Shown here piece after piece: positions 8,937 to 16,520 of a stretch of 38,630 nt of DNA. Position 1 is the stretch's first letter. The number at the start of each line of letters is the position of its first letter. A program made the translations under genes and the position numbers. Origin of the DNA: Candidatus Yanofskybacteria bacterium RIFCSPLOWO2_02_FULL_41_13 (GTDB taxonomy: Bacteria; Patescibacteriota; Minisyncoccia; 2-02-FULL-40-12; GWA2-44-9); the NCBI GenBank assembly GCA_001795735.1, contig MGKQ01000001.1, positions 105,006 through 143,635 of the forward strand, given 5' to 3'. The notes beneath the pieces are model-generated. The model had not been told where the DNA came from and did no database searches. It saw nothing but the letters and a program-made list of their open reading frames with translations.

Positions 8937-8944
8937 ATGCGGGG
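8927..8944 (+). terminator. G+C-rich hairpin overlapping the end of the NYN gene
   Basis: A perfect 7-bp stem CCCCGCA/TGCGGGG has the loop TAAA, which contains the stop codon of the NYN gene. There is no T-run after it, so it may stabilise the mRNA end rather than terminate. Confidence 0.5.
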
Positions 8945-9027
8945 CCCTGCAGTTGATCTCAAATGGCACTGCTGCCACCTGTACTGGCAATATACCACAC
9001 TAGGAGATGAAAAGTCAATGATTATCC

Positions 9028-9054
9028 ACAGGAGCAAAACCCTGTTTTTATTTT
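9028..9054 (+). terminator. Probable Rho-independent terminator
   Basis: A short stem ACAGG/CCTGT (8-nt loop) is followed by TTTTTATTTT. It would end transcripts from the NYN gene before the lipase promoter. The stem is weak. Confidence 0.5.
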
Positions 9055-9088
9055 ATATATCTCAACACATAAACATAGCGTGTAAATA

Positions 9089-9116
9089 TTGACTGAAGAC
9101 GGTCGGGGAATATAAT
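9089..9116 (+). promoter_or_regulatory. Sigma70-type promoter of the lipase gene
   Basis: TTGACT and TATAAT are separated by 16 nt. The -10 box ends only 10 nt before the ATG, so the transcript should have a leader of just a few bases and no ribosome binding site. Confidence 0.7.
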
Positions 9117-9126
9117 ATGCGGCATT

Positions 9127-11964
9127 ATGAAAAAGGTATATTTTATCTCTGTTCTCATTCTTTTAGGAGTGGTTGGGAGTTTAGGTTTAAGCGCCAACGC
9201 CGAAATTACCCAAGAAGTTCTCTTTGAAGTCCACGGATCCTTCTCAGATTACTGGCTACCGACATATTGGCAAACAAGAGTCTGGGGATGGGGTTCCTTT
9301 ACCGTGCCTGATAGAGTAGCGGTTGAATATACCCCAGTATCCTCTCAAACAGTCTGTACCGCCAAAACATATATTTCTCGTAGCTCAGGAACATCTTATG
9401 ACCTAATCCTATCCGTTTATGAAGGCGGCTTAAAACCTGAATCGGGATCACTAATCGGTCGTAAAACAATTCCCAGTACTGCTGTCCCGACTCAATTCGG
9501 CATATATACTGCTTTTAATTTTGATAACTGCCTTAACCTCAAAAAGGATACGACCTACTGGTTTACCTGGACCAGATCTCAGCTGCAACTGTGGAATGGT
9601 TACTATACCGAATATCGGGGCGACGAATATCCCAATACCAAAGGCTGGTTTTATGAAATGTCGGGTCCTTATGGCTGGACGGCTTATTCAAGAGAAATAT
9701 CCCTTCGATTGGAAGGTTATTCCACAAAAGAACCGGTTTTGATAATTCCCGGTATTGCCGGAAGCGAATTATATAATGGAGACGATTTGATTTGGGCTGA
9801 TTTGGGAGAGATGTTCATTAATCCAAATGACCCTCTAGATTTTAGTGATCACTTTTTGACCAATAATTTAATGCTTGATGAGAACGGAAATTCGATAAAT
9901 TCTATTGATGCCAAGAATGTTATTGAGGTTATCTTTAATCTGCCCTTACTCAATATTAATATTTTCAAAGATTTACACGACGATTTAGGGGATTCTGAAT
10001 ATGTAACCGATCAAAACTTATTCCTGTTCCCATATGATTGGAGGCTTAATCTGGATAGCACAAAAGATATGCTTAACACAAAAATCGAAGAAATTAAGAC
10101 TCAGACGGGTGCTGATAAAGTAAATATCATAGCTCATAGCATGGGTGGACTTTTGGCTAAGGATTACATAAATAGCTATGGCAAAGATAGTATAGATAAA
10201 TTAATTTTTGTTGGCACACCTCACCTCGGCGCGCCTAAGGCTGGCAAGGTCATTTTAGCTGGAGAAAATTTTAGTATTCCTTGGCTCGAAGAAGAGCGCC
10301 TTAAAGAATTAGCCAAGAATTCACCCGCTCTTCACCAGCTTCTTCCCAATCAAAAATACTTCGATTCATTTTTGGGTTACATTCAGAAATCTGATGTCAG
10401 CGACCCTCTTAATTATCAGGATACCAAAGACTTTCTTATCAGCCAGAACTCGAGTTCATTGATAATGGGTTTGGCTGAAAGTTTCTGGGCAAAGAATCTG
10501 GAAAATACTGATTTTTCAGGAGTTGATGTATATAACTTTGCTGGATGTAACTCGAATACCCAAGCCGGCTATCAGTTAAAATCTGATAATACCTCGATAA
10601 GTAATGTCGGTTATACTTCAGGAGATACAACCGTTCCATTAGTCAGCTCAGATTATATTAATATTCCAGACGAAAAGAAGTTTTATTTAAAGAAAGCTCA
10701 TCATGCTGAAATGCCCAGTCAAGAGGACGTCAAAAAAGCAATTCTCGAAATTTTATCCGATAAGCCGATAGAACTATCTGGGAATTTAAAAACTGATTCT
10801 ACTGAATGCGACTTCAGCGGAAAAACTCTTACTTGGCATAGTCCCGTCGGAGTCCATATTTACGATTCCCACGGTCGTCATACTGGCCCAATCGATAATG
10901 CTGGTATTGAATATGGTGTTCCAAGTGTAGATTATGAAATAATAGGTCACGATAAGTTCGTTTTTCTTCCGACTGATATAGGAGAAACTTACAATATTGT
11001 AGCTGATGGCCTGGCCACTGGTTCATTCGATCTTCTAATATCTCGGAATAATAACGGAATTGTAGAAAATACAACCGTATTTAACGATGTGCCGATTGGA
11101 GAGTCCGGCGACGTTCATTTCAGTGTCTCAAATTCAAGTTCTGATTCCAGCATAAACGTCGATTATTATGGTAATGATACTATTCAAAGTGTTTCGGCTG
11201 TTTCAGTTTTATCTGGTGATGACGTTCTTGATGTTATTTCTCCAGAGACCCAAGCAACTATCACCGGTCAAGCCGGCTCAAGCGGTTGGTATCTCGGGAA
11301 TGTAACGATTGGGCTTTCGGCGACTGATGATAATTCCGGAGTTTTAGAAACTAAATATTCTCTCGATGGTCAGCCGTTAACTTCCTATACAGGGCCGATA
11401 AATATATCTGACGAAGGAATGCATGTTGTCTTGTATTATTCCGTGGATAGAGCAGGTAATAACGAAGAAGTAAAAACATTGTCTTTTGGAATAGATATGA
11501 CCGGAATCGAAATATCGGTCGGCATTGATATCGATGCTGGCTTATTCAAGTTCTTGCCAGTAAGCGATGATTTAAATGAGGTTGATTTCTCATGCGATTT
11601 AGTTTCATGTACGGCCATTGATAGAGCCGGAAATACTATGAAACTTGAGTTTAACCTTATCCGAGAAGGTATCCAGCAAATACTGAACTTTAGCTCCGTG
11701 AGCTATAACGGTACCGAGCATTCAGTTTCTGGCAATCAACTTGTTTTCAAATTATGGCCCGAGGGCAATACTTCAAAGGATTTTAGCCAGACTTTCTTGG
11801 TTGGAGATAATAAGCAAGTTCGGCTTGATTATAACGAGAAACAAGATGAGTCGGTCGTCATATATAAGCCGATCGTAGGAAAACCGATCCGGGAAAACAT
11901 TAGTGGAAAACGCTTTTTGCAGATATCTACGGATAAGGGTAAAATAGAGTATATAATTCAATGA
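9127..11964 (+). CDS. Secreted LCAT-like lipase/acyltransferase with C-terminal beta domains
   Basis: The 945-residue protein has a signal peptide (MKKVYFISVLILLGVVGSLG, cleavage probably after SANA, residue 25). An N-terminal beta-rich domain (about 30-200) with many aromatic residues follows, perhaps carbohydrate- or surface-binding. The alpha/beta-hydrolase domain begins with PVLIIPGIAGSELY, the oxyanion segment of lecithin:cholesterol acyltransferase-like enzymes. The nucleophile is Ser338 in AHSMGG, the acid Asp500 in GDTTVPL, and His525 or His526 in KKAHHAEMP completes the triad. From about 710 there is an OmpL47/Ig-like beta repeat (GWYLGNVTIGLSATDDNSGV), and the rest is a beta-rich tail. 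It likely cleaves or transfers acyl chains of external lipids. No sortase motif or terminal anchor is visible. It overlaps the next gene by 4 nt. Confidence 0.88.
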   Translation: MKKVYFISVLILLGVVGSLGLSANAEITQEVLFEVHGSFSDYWLPTYWQTRVWGWGSFTVPDRVAVEYTPVSSQTVCTAKTYISRSSGTSYDLILSVYEGGLKPESGSLIGRKTIPSTAVPTQFGIYTAFNFDNCLNLKKDTTYWFTWTRSQLQLWNGYYTEYRGDEYPNTKGWFYEMSGPYGWTAYSREISLRLEGYSTKEPVLIIPGIAGSELYNGDDLIWADLGEMFINPNDPLDFSDHFLTNNLMLDENGNSINSIDAKNVIEVIFNLPLLNINIFKDLHDDLGDSEYVTDQNLFLFPYDWRLNLDSTKDMLNTKIEEIKTQTGADKVNIIAHSMGGLLAKDYINSYGKDSIDKLIFVGTPHLGAPKAGKVILAGENFSIPWLEEERLKELAKNSPALHQLLPNQKYFDSFLGYIQKSDVSDPLNYQDTKDFLISQNSSSLIMGLAESFWAKNLENTDFSGVDVYNFAGCNSNTQAGYQLKSDNTSISNVGYTSGDTTVPLVSSDYINIPDEKKFYLKKAHHAEMPSQEDVKKAILEILSDKPIELSGNLKTDSTECDFSGKTLTWHSPVGVHIYDSHGRHTGPIDNAGIEYGVPSVDYEIIGHDKFVFLPTDIGETYNIVADGLATGSFDLLISRNNNGIVENTTVFNDVPIGESGDVHFSVSNSSSDSSINVDYYGNDTIQSVSAVSVLSGDDVLDVISPETQATITGQAGSSGWYLGNVTIGLSATDDNSGVLETKYSLDGQPLTSYTGPINISDEGMHVVLYYSVDRAGNNEEVKTLSFGIDMTGIEISVGIDIDAGLFKFLPVSDDLNEVDFSCDLVSCTAIDRAGNTMKLEFNLIREGIQQILNFSSVSYNGTEHSVSGNQLVFKLWPEGNTSKDFSQTFLVGDNKQVRLDYNEKQDESVVIYKPIVGKPIRENISGKRFLQISTDKGKIEYIIQ

Positions 11965-12251
11965 ACGCTAAGGTCAAAAGAGTATTTATTATTTTTGTTA
12001 TAACCCCCATATTATTGGCCATGTTAAATTGGCTTTTTTCTGGACGTTATTTTCTCTCATGGGCATATTATCGTACCAATGAAATTAGCATGATTGCTCT
12101 GGCTATATCCTTTTTTGGTTCATTGCTCGTCGTTTATTTTAACTACAGGTTAGAAAAACGTAGGATATGGTATGTTATTTCAATTATTTCTGCGCTGGTT
12201 TCAGCCATATATTTTTATATTGTTCGCTCTCTTTCTAATTTTGGCTTCTAA
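11961..12251 (+). CDS. Small three-helix membrane protein, unknown
   Basis: The 96-residue protein has three hydrophobic helices: about 8-28 (VFIIFVITPILLAMLNWLF), 42-62 (MIALAISFFGSLLVVYF) and 70-90 (WYVISIISALVSAIYFYIV). The loop between helices two and three is basic (NYRLEKRR), which would place it inside the cell. The ATG overlaps the lipase stop (ATGA), a classic translational-coupling arrangement. It may help export or protect against the lipase, or be unrelated; this is inference from position only. Confidence 0.6.
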   Translation: MNAKVKRVFIIFVITPILLAMLNWLFSGRYFLSWAYYRTNEISMIALAISFFGSLLVVYFNYRLEKRRIWYVISIISALVSAIYFYIVRSLSNFGF

Positions 12252-12262
12252 AAATAGATACC

Positions 12263-12898
12263 ATGAATACCATCAAAGACTGTTTTGATATAATTTTGAG
12301 CAGCAATGAGAATGACAGTCGTTTAGCTGCCCGCAGGGTAAGAAAACTTCTTTATAGCGCAACGGCTTCACCCGATAGAAGTAAGCACAATGAGATTAAT
12401 AATGTTATTAATAATGCCTTGGATACTTACTCCAAGATTCAGGAGGAGTGGCGGCAAGAAAATTTTGTAATGGCTGCCTCAGTTATTTATTGGTGTCACG
12501 ATAAAGAAAGCCAGCCAGATTTCCTTTTCCCCTGGTTTTTTCAATTACTCCAGCATTCAAATGGCTATATTCGTCATGCAGCCGTAAGAATGTTCTCTCA
12601 TGAAATCTGGCCACTTACTGTTCATATCCGTATCCCTGGCTATAAATTAAGCCATTTTGATAAGCTGACCCCGGAACAAGCCAATAAAATTTTACATTCC
12701 CTATCTGCAGATTTAAATAAACTACTGGCTACTTTGTGGCAACCGAAGTATAAAAGATATAAATATATTGATTCTCTGCCGGTAAGCCCGTATAAGTCGG
12801 TACAGATGGTTCTGTCTGAACTGGAAGAATCATGTGAACAGGAACACTCTGATCGTTTTACTGGACGATTTTCCAATGATAATATCGGAATCGCATAA
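12263..12898 (+). CDS. Helical protein of unknown function
   Basis: The 211-residue protein is soluble and probably all-helical. The middle (EWRQENFVMAASVIYWCHDK ... LLQHSNGYIRHAAVRMFSHE) has the spacing and the 'NGYIRHAAVRM' signature of HEAT/ARM-like repeats. That suggests a protein-protein contact surface. No catalytic motif is seen. It is 11 nt after the membrane-protein gene and its stop abuts the next ATG, so it sits in a small operon. Confidence 0.6.
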   Translation: MNTIKDCFDIILSSNENDSRLAARRVRKLLYSATASPDRSKHNEINNVINNALDTYSKIQEEWRQENFVMAASVIYWCHDKESQPDFLFPWFFQLLQHSNGYIRHAAVRMFSHEIWPLTVHIRIPGYKLSHFDKLTPEQANKILHSLSADLNKLLATLWQPKYKRYKYIDSLPVSPYKSVQMVLSELEESCEQEHSDRFTGRFSNDNIGIA

Positions 12899-13165
12899 AT
12901 GAACTTAATCAAATACAATCTATGGCCGTTAATAAAAGTAAAAACTATGTATTGGTGGTGGATAGTTAAATACGGTGGAAAGAAGAAAATTCCGCATGAT
13001 CTAGTTTTTAAGAAAATCGAGGAAACAATGCAAAGCTTTAAAGATGACCTCATGCAAGCTGTCCGATATAGTCCCGAAGATATGACCGAAGAAGAAAGAA
13101 AAGAATTCATAAAAATCCTAGAAAAAACCGGAGAATTGAGCAGAGGAATTAAGAGTATCAAATGA
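12899..13165 (+). CDS. Small protein of unknown function
   Basis: The 88-residue protein starts on the base after the previous stop (TAAATG). The N-terminus is hydrophobic and aromatic (MYWWWIVKYGG), possibly a membrane-surface segment. The rest is charged helix (EDMTEEERKEFIKILEKTGE). I do not recognise it. It ends 18 nt before the left direct repeat of the ABC cassette. Confidence 0.5.
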   Translation: MNLIKYNLWPLIKVKTMYWWWIVKYGGKKKIPHDLVFKKIEETMQSFKDDLMQAVRYSPEDMTEEERKEFIKILEKTGELSRGIKSIK

Positions 13166-13183
13166 GACACTCGCTGATCTGTA

Positions 13184-13225
13184 CCCCGAAAAGCCTTATA
13201 ATACCCCTAGTTATGAGGTCCTAGA
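13184..13225 (+). repeat. 42-bp direct repeat, left copy
   Basis: This copy matches 15670-15711 in 41 of 42 positions (one G/C difference at the tenth base). It begins CCCCGAAAA, includes CCCCTAGTTATGAGG and ends GTCCTAGA. The two copies flank the ABC-exporter segment and are spaced 2486 bp apart. Confidence 0.9.
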
Positions 13226-13326
13226 CCAGGCATGCCAGCAGAATTGAACACTCTCAAACCTTTGAAATTATTTTACCAAATCTGATACACAAATCCAAGA
13301 AGCAAAATCTGCGGCGGGATTCGCTC

Positions 13327-13373
13327 GGACGGCTCGGCATTCCTCCCCCCAACCCCCTCCTGCCGAGCCGTCC
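13327..13373. repeat. 13-bp stem hairpin with pyrimidine loop
   Basis: GGACGGCTCGGCA pairs perfectly with TGCCGAGCCGTCC around a 21-nt loop made almost only of C and T. It lies between the left direct repeat and left inverted repeat of the cassette. The rest of the gap 13226-13326 holds nothing I recognise. There is no T-run, so a recombination or RNA role is as likely as termination. Confidence 0.75.
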
Positions 13374-13377
13374 TCGC

Positions 13378-13403
13378 TCAAAAACGCTGAATTATAGACG
13401 AAT
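13378..13403 (+). repeat. 26-bp inverted repeat, left end
   Basis: This end begins TCAAAAACGCTG and ends TAGACGAAT. It is the exact reverse complement of 15384-15409, with the match stopping abruptly on both sides. It bounds promoter, gene and terminator of the ABC exporter. Confidence 0.92.
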
Positions 13404-13412
13404 TTGAAAGAC

Positions 13413-13440
13413 TTGCAATAATCTTATTGCATGTTATAAT
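13413..13440 (+). promoter_or_regulatory. Promoter of the ABC exporter with an embedded palindromic operator
   Basis: TTGCAA (-35) and TATAAT (-10) are 16 nt apart. Between and overlapping them lies the palindrome TGCAATAA-TC-TTATTGCA (13414-13431), the size and symmetry expected for a dimeric repressor site. Repressor binding would block RNA polymerase. No regulator gene lies within the cassette. Confidence 0.7.
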
Positions 13441-13496
13441 ATAGGAAGGAAGATTCTGCTCTTTAATATAAACCTACAACCTACGGGAGGTATCGC

Positions 13497-15323
13497 TTGT
13501 CCACAAGAAAACAGTTCGTTCAGCAGGCATGGGCCATTTTCGGCCCGTTCAAATGGAGGATCTTGTTGGTCCTCGCCATGATCTCGGCGGGTCAGGCCTT
13601 GATGCTGATCAGTCCGTACATTCAAGGCATGATCATCGACAACATCACTCAAGGTGTGACGATGCATCAGACCTACTGGCTGATCGCCTTGGCTGGGTTC
13701 ATCATGACCTTCAGCCACTGGGCGATTCAGTACACCAGAGAGCGATACGAGACCGACAAGCTTGAGTTCAACATCGACGAAATGGCGAGCGATCACACGA
13801 TGTCTCGAATGCTGACGCTTTCAGTAGGCCAGCACAACACACTTCACTCCGGTTTGAAGTACAGCATTATCAACCGGGGCCAGCACTCGCTCACCTCGCT
13901 GGTGTTCATGCTTGTCTACGAGATCGTACCGACGGCAAGTCGAGCACTCTTGATGACAGCAGCGATCTGTTGGCTGAGTCTGACGATGGGCGTCATCGTC
14001 CTTTCTGCCGTCGTGATCTTCACGGGTCTGACGCTTTGGCAGAATCATCTCTTCGGCAAGGACTTGAAAAAGCTGGAGAGGATGTGGAACAAGGAATCCA
14101 AGTTCCGGAACGAAATCATTCAACACATCAGTCATGTACTGGTGAACGCTCAAGAGAAGAAGGCTCGGGCTGAAGCCGACGCAAAGTACGAGGAAACGGT
14201 CGGCTTCGCAAAACCAGTCTGGCTCCGCTTCATCATATACGCCTATCTTCGCTCGATGGTCATCATCGTCGCGCGAATAGCCGTGATAGTGATCGGCGCC
14301 TACTACGTCTACAACGGCCGGTTCAGCGTCGGCACGATTGTCGTCTTCTGGGCCTGGTCAAGCAACGCCTTCGATGGCTTGTGGATCATCGGACATCTTC
14401 ACCGCCAAATCATCAGGATGTGGACTTCCATCAGGAGGTACTGCGAATTCCTGGCGATGGAAAGCGACGTGAAGGTGGTCTCAAATCCGGTTCTCTTGAA
14501 TCCGATTCAAGGCCGGATCGAAGTGAGAGACGTGTCGTTCACCTACGACAGCCGTATGCCGATCTCGATGCACGATGACGATGATGAGTTCGAGACAGTT
14601 CAAGCCAAGGAGAAGTCAACGAAGCCTGCGCTTCAAGGCATTTCTCTGGTCATTGAACCAGGCGAGACCATCGCTTTCGTCGGCGAGACCGGCTGCGGAA
14701 AGACTACTCTGGCCAATCTCTTGGTTCGCTCAAGCGATCCAACGACGGGTCAGATTCTGATCGACGGCCAGGATCTTCGGGTGATCGATCTCGAAAAGTT
14801 CCGACAGAAGGTCGGTATCGTAGAACAATACGTGCCGCTCTTCGACCGGAGCATTCGTGACAATATCCTCTATGGTCTCAATGGGAAAGCTAAGGATGTG
14901 ACCCCAGAGGAGCTGGAGCGGATTTCCAAGATCGCTCAGATCAGTCGGTTCTCGCACAAGCTTGAAAAAGGGTTCGACACCCTGATCGGTGAGCGCGGGA
15001 TCAAGCTGTCCGGTGGTGAACGCCAGCGCATCGGGATTGCCCGAGCGCTGATCAAAGACCCCGCGATTCTTATCTTCGACGAGGCAACCAGTTCGCTGGA
15101 TGCCGGAGTCGAAGCCGAGATCCGAGATGCGATCAACCAAGCATCCAAGGGACGGACGACGATCATCATCGCTCATCGCTTCTCGACGATCCGATACGCA
15201 AATCGGATCATCGTGATGGACGACGGGCGAATCATAGGCCAGGGCAAACACGACGAGCTGTATCAGTCGTGCCAGTCCTACCAGCGCTTGGCAGATCACC
15301 AGGTGGCGGGATTCATTAACTAA
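13497..15323 (+). CDS. ABC exporter half-transporter (fused membrane and ATPase domains)
   Basis: The 608-residue protein starts at TTG, 7 nt after a good GGGAGG ribosome site. Residues 1-330 form the six-helix exporter-type membrane domain. The nucleotide-binding domain follows: Walker A GETGCGKTT (396-404), Q-loop region VGIVEQYVPLF, signature LSGGE (504-508), Walker B ILIFDEATSSLD and the H-loop IAHRFST. It would work as a homodimer, exporting lipids, drugs or peptides; the substrate cannot be told. An acidic insertion (HDDDDEFETVQAKEK) sits near the A-loop of the ATPase, which is unusual. G+C content and codon choice (many CTG, ATC, GCC) differ from the neighbours, a sign of transfer. It is the only gene inside the nested repeats. 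Confidence 0.93.
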   Translation: MSTRKQFVQQAWAIFGPFKWRILLVLAMISAGQALMLISPYIQGMIIDNITQGVTMHQTYWLIALAGFIMTFSHWAIQYTRERYETDKLEFNIDEMASDHTMSRMLTLSVGQHNTLHSGLKYSIINRGQHSLTSLVFMLVYEIVPTASRALLMTAAICWLSLTMGVIVLSAVVIFTGLTLWQNHLFGKDLKKLERMWNKESKFRNEIIQHISHVLVNAQEKKARAEADAKYEETVGFAKPVWLRFIIYAYLRSMVIIVARIAVIVIGAYYVYNGRFSVGTIVVFWAWSSNAFDGLWIIGHLHRQIIRMWTSIRRYCEFLAMESDVKVVSNPVLLNPIQGRIEVRDVSFTYDSRMPISMHDDDDEFETVQAKEKSTKPALQGISLVIEPGETIAFVGETGCGKTTLANLLVRSSDPTTGQILIDGQDLRVIDLEKFRQKVGIVEQYVPLFDRSIRDNILYGLNGKAKDVTPEELERISKIAQISRFSHKLEKGFDTLIGERGIKLSGGERQRIGIARALIKDPAILIFDEATSSLDAGVEAEIRDAINQASKGRTTIIIAHRFSTIRYANRIIVMDDGRIIGQGKHDELYQSCQSYQRLADHQVAGFIN

Positions 15324-15342
15324 ATCGGTCGTAAAAGAAAGC

Positions 15343-15371
15343 AAAGGAGCCTGACCAGCTCCTTTTTGTTT
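15343..15371 (+). terminator. Rho-independent terminator of the ABC exporter
   Basis: The stem AAAGGAGC/GCTCCTTT with a 7-nt loop runs into TTGTTTTG. It lies inside the right inverted repeat, so the cassette carries a complete transcription unit. Confidence 0.85.
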
Positions 15372-15383
15372 TGCTTAAATTTT

Positions 15384-15409
15384 ATTCGTCTATAATTCAG
15401 CGTTTTTGA
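15384..15409 (-). repeat. 26-bp inverted repeat, right end
   Basis: Exact reverse complement of the left end at 13378-13403, lying 13 nt after the terminator of the ABC gene. Confidence 0.92.
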
Positions 15410-15669
15410 ATACATAGATATATACCCTGAAGTGATTCCAAGCTATTGAACCTATTCGTCGTTCGTTCGGTTTAGGGAGATAACAAAATCAGACTAAAAA
15501 CTAATCTGGGTAAACAACCAACTAGGCTATATAGAGGCGAGAAGCTAGTAAATATAAGGCGTAGGTGTGGGTAGAATAAGACAATCAATCGCCAAGCCCC
15601 CTTTTTATACTGTCATATTTGTCCTATTTACCTCGACCAAGAAGCATCATTTAATCTCTGGCAAAAGAC
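15410..15669. other. Non-coding stretch between right inverted and direct repeats
   Basis: I see no gene, tRNA or strong hairpin here. The sequence is about 40% G+C with stops in all frames. It might be the scar or variable part of the cassette. Confidence 0.5.
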
Positions 15670-15711
15670 CCCCGAAAACCCTTATAATACCCCTAGTTAT
15701 GAGGTCCTAGA
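15670..15711 (+). repeat. 42-bp direct repeat, right copy
   Basis: The partner of 13184-13225. Only this copy is also flanked by short complementary arms (CCCCCGA before and inside, TCGGGGG after), so it could fold as a long hairpin. The next gene begins 56 nt later. Confidence 0.9.
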
Positions 15712-15754
15712 TCGGGGGCATGAACTAAAATTCCAACTTCGTCCGGTAATCTGC

Positions 15755-15760
15755 TATAAT
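15755..15760 (+). promoter_or_regulatory. -10 box just upstream of the small membrane-protein gene
   Basis: TATAAT ends 7 nt before the ATG of the next gene, so the start codon would be at or next to the transcript's first base. The -35 is poor (TTCCAA or TCCAAC at 17-18 nt). Confidence 0.55.
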
Positions 15761-15767
15761 ATCTCTA

Positions 15768-16310
15768 ATGAACAACGGCTTAATTAGGGATATGGCAATA
15801 GTTATCCTAAGTATCCTCATTGCCATTATACTCGCCGAAACAGGAGCTCTTGAAAGTTTAATTACCTCAACCCAAGAAGTAAGGTTTATCGGCAGTTTTA
15901 TTGCCGGTATCTTATTCGTATCTGTCTTTACTGCCGCTCCGGCTACTATTGCTCTCGGAGAAATAGCTCAATCAAATTCCGTTATCACCGTTGCTCTTAT
16001 TGGAGGACTGGGTGCCTTAATAGGAGATCTTCTCATCTTCCGTTTTGTGAAAGATAAATTATCAGAAGATCTGCTGAATCTAATAAAAACATCAAAATCA
16101 GAAAGATTAACTTCTATGACCAAGATAAAGGGTTTGAAGTGGGTGGTACCTTTAATCGGAGCTTTAATAATAGCTTCGCCGCTACCAGATGAGATAGGAA
16201 TAGCAATGCTCGGTTTATCAAAAATGAAAAACTCACTATTCATTCCGCTATCATTTGCTTTAAATTCAGCCGGGATCTTAGTAATCGGGCTTATTTCAAA
16301 AGCAGTATAG
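15768..16310 (+). CDS. Multi-spanning membrane protein, unknown
   Basis: The 180-residue protein has about five hydrophobic segments: residues 8-28, 40-62 (FIGSFIAGILFVSVFTAAPA), 74-92 (TVALIGGLGALIGDLLIF), 125-145 and 155-178. A conserved-looking ASPLPDEIGIAMLGLSKM lies between the last two. The small size and the 'PLPDEIG' loop recall small membrane proteins of CPR that vaguely resemble DedA/VTT proteins, but I cannot prove kinship. No Shine-Dalgarno site is seen, in agreement with a leaderless mRNA. Confidence 0.7.
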   Translation: MNNGLIRDMAIVILSILIAIILAETGALESLITSTQEVRFIGSFIAGILFVSVFTAAPATIALGEIAQSNSVITVALIGGLGALIGDLLIFRFVKDKLSEDLLNLIKTSKSERLTSMTKIKGLKWVVPLIGALIIASPLPDEIGIAMLGLSKMKNSLFIPLSFALNSAGILVIGLISKAV

Positions 16311-16484
16311 TTGTGAAATAGCAATCCCAACTTCGTCTTTTAGTCCTCCGAAGCCTTGGTGAAGGAGACCCATATGGTCAGTACTTCAACTTGTTTACTT
16401 CAACAAAGTTCAGGACGAGTCGCTCGCTCAGTGAAAACTATTCTTGTACTTGGTGAGAAGACCTTTAATAATAAGATCTGACAT

Positions 16485-16512
16485 AAAAAGAACAGCCTCT
16501 AGAAGAGGCTGT
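16485..16512 (-). terminator. Terminator of the acyl-CoA dehydrogenase gene
   Basis: Read on the minus strand, a perfect 9-bp stem ACAGCCTCT/AGAGGCTGT with a 3-nt loop is followed by TCTTTTT. It begins 8 nt after the stop codon. Confidence 0.88.
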
Positions 16513-16520
16513 ATGTTCAA

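Larger units (their letters stand above)
13184..15711 (+). mobile_element. Candidate single-gene ABC-exporter cassette
   Basis: The segment contains, in order, a direct repeat, a strong G+C-rich hairpin, an inverted repeat, a promoter with a palindromic operator, the ABC gene, a terminator, the opposite inverted repeat, a non-coding stretch and the second direct repeat. The gene is visibly richer in G+C than the flanks (a 60-nt sample near its start is 57%). No transposase or integrase lies inside, so movement would need enzymes from elsewhere. The nested symmetry is directly visible; calling it mobile is inference. Confidence 0.65.

Noticed and set aside
5377-8944. tRNA-Gln 3' end as attachment site of an integrated element
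   Set aside because: I found no second copy of the tRNA 3' end downstream; the CCCCGCA at 8927 belongs to a hairpin and matches only 7 bases.
14730-15344. 204-residue minus-strand reading frame inside the ABC exporter gene
   Set aside because: It is an antisense shadow of a G+C-rich gene with all ABC motifs on the plus strand.
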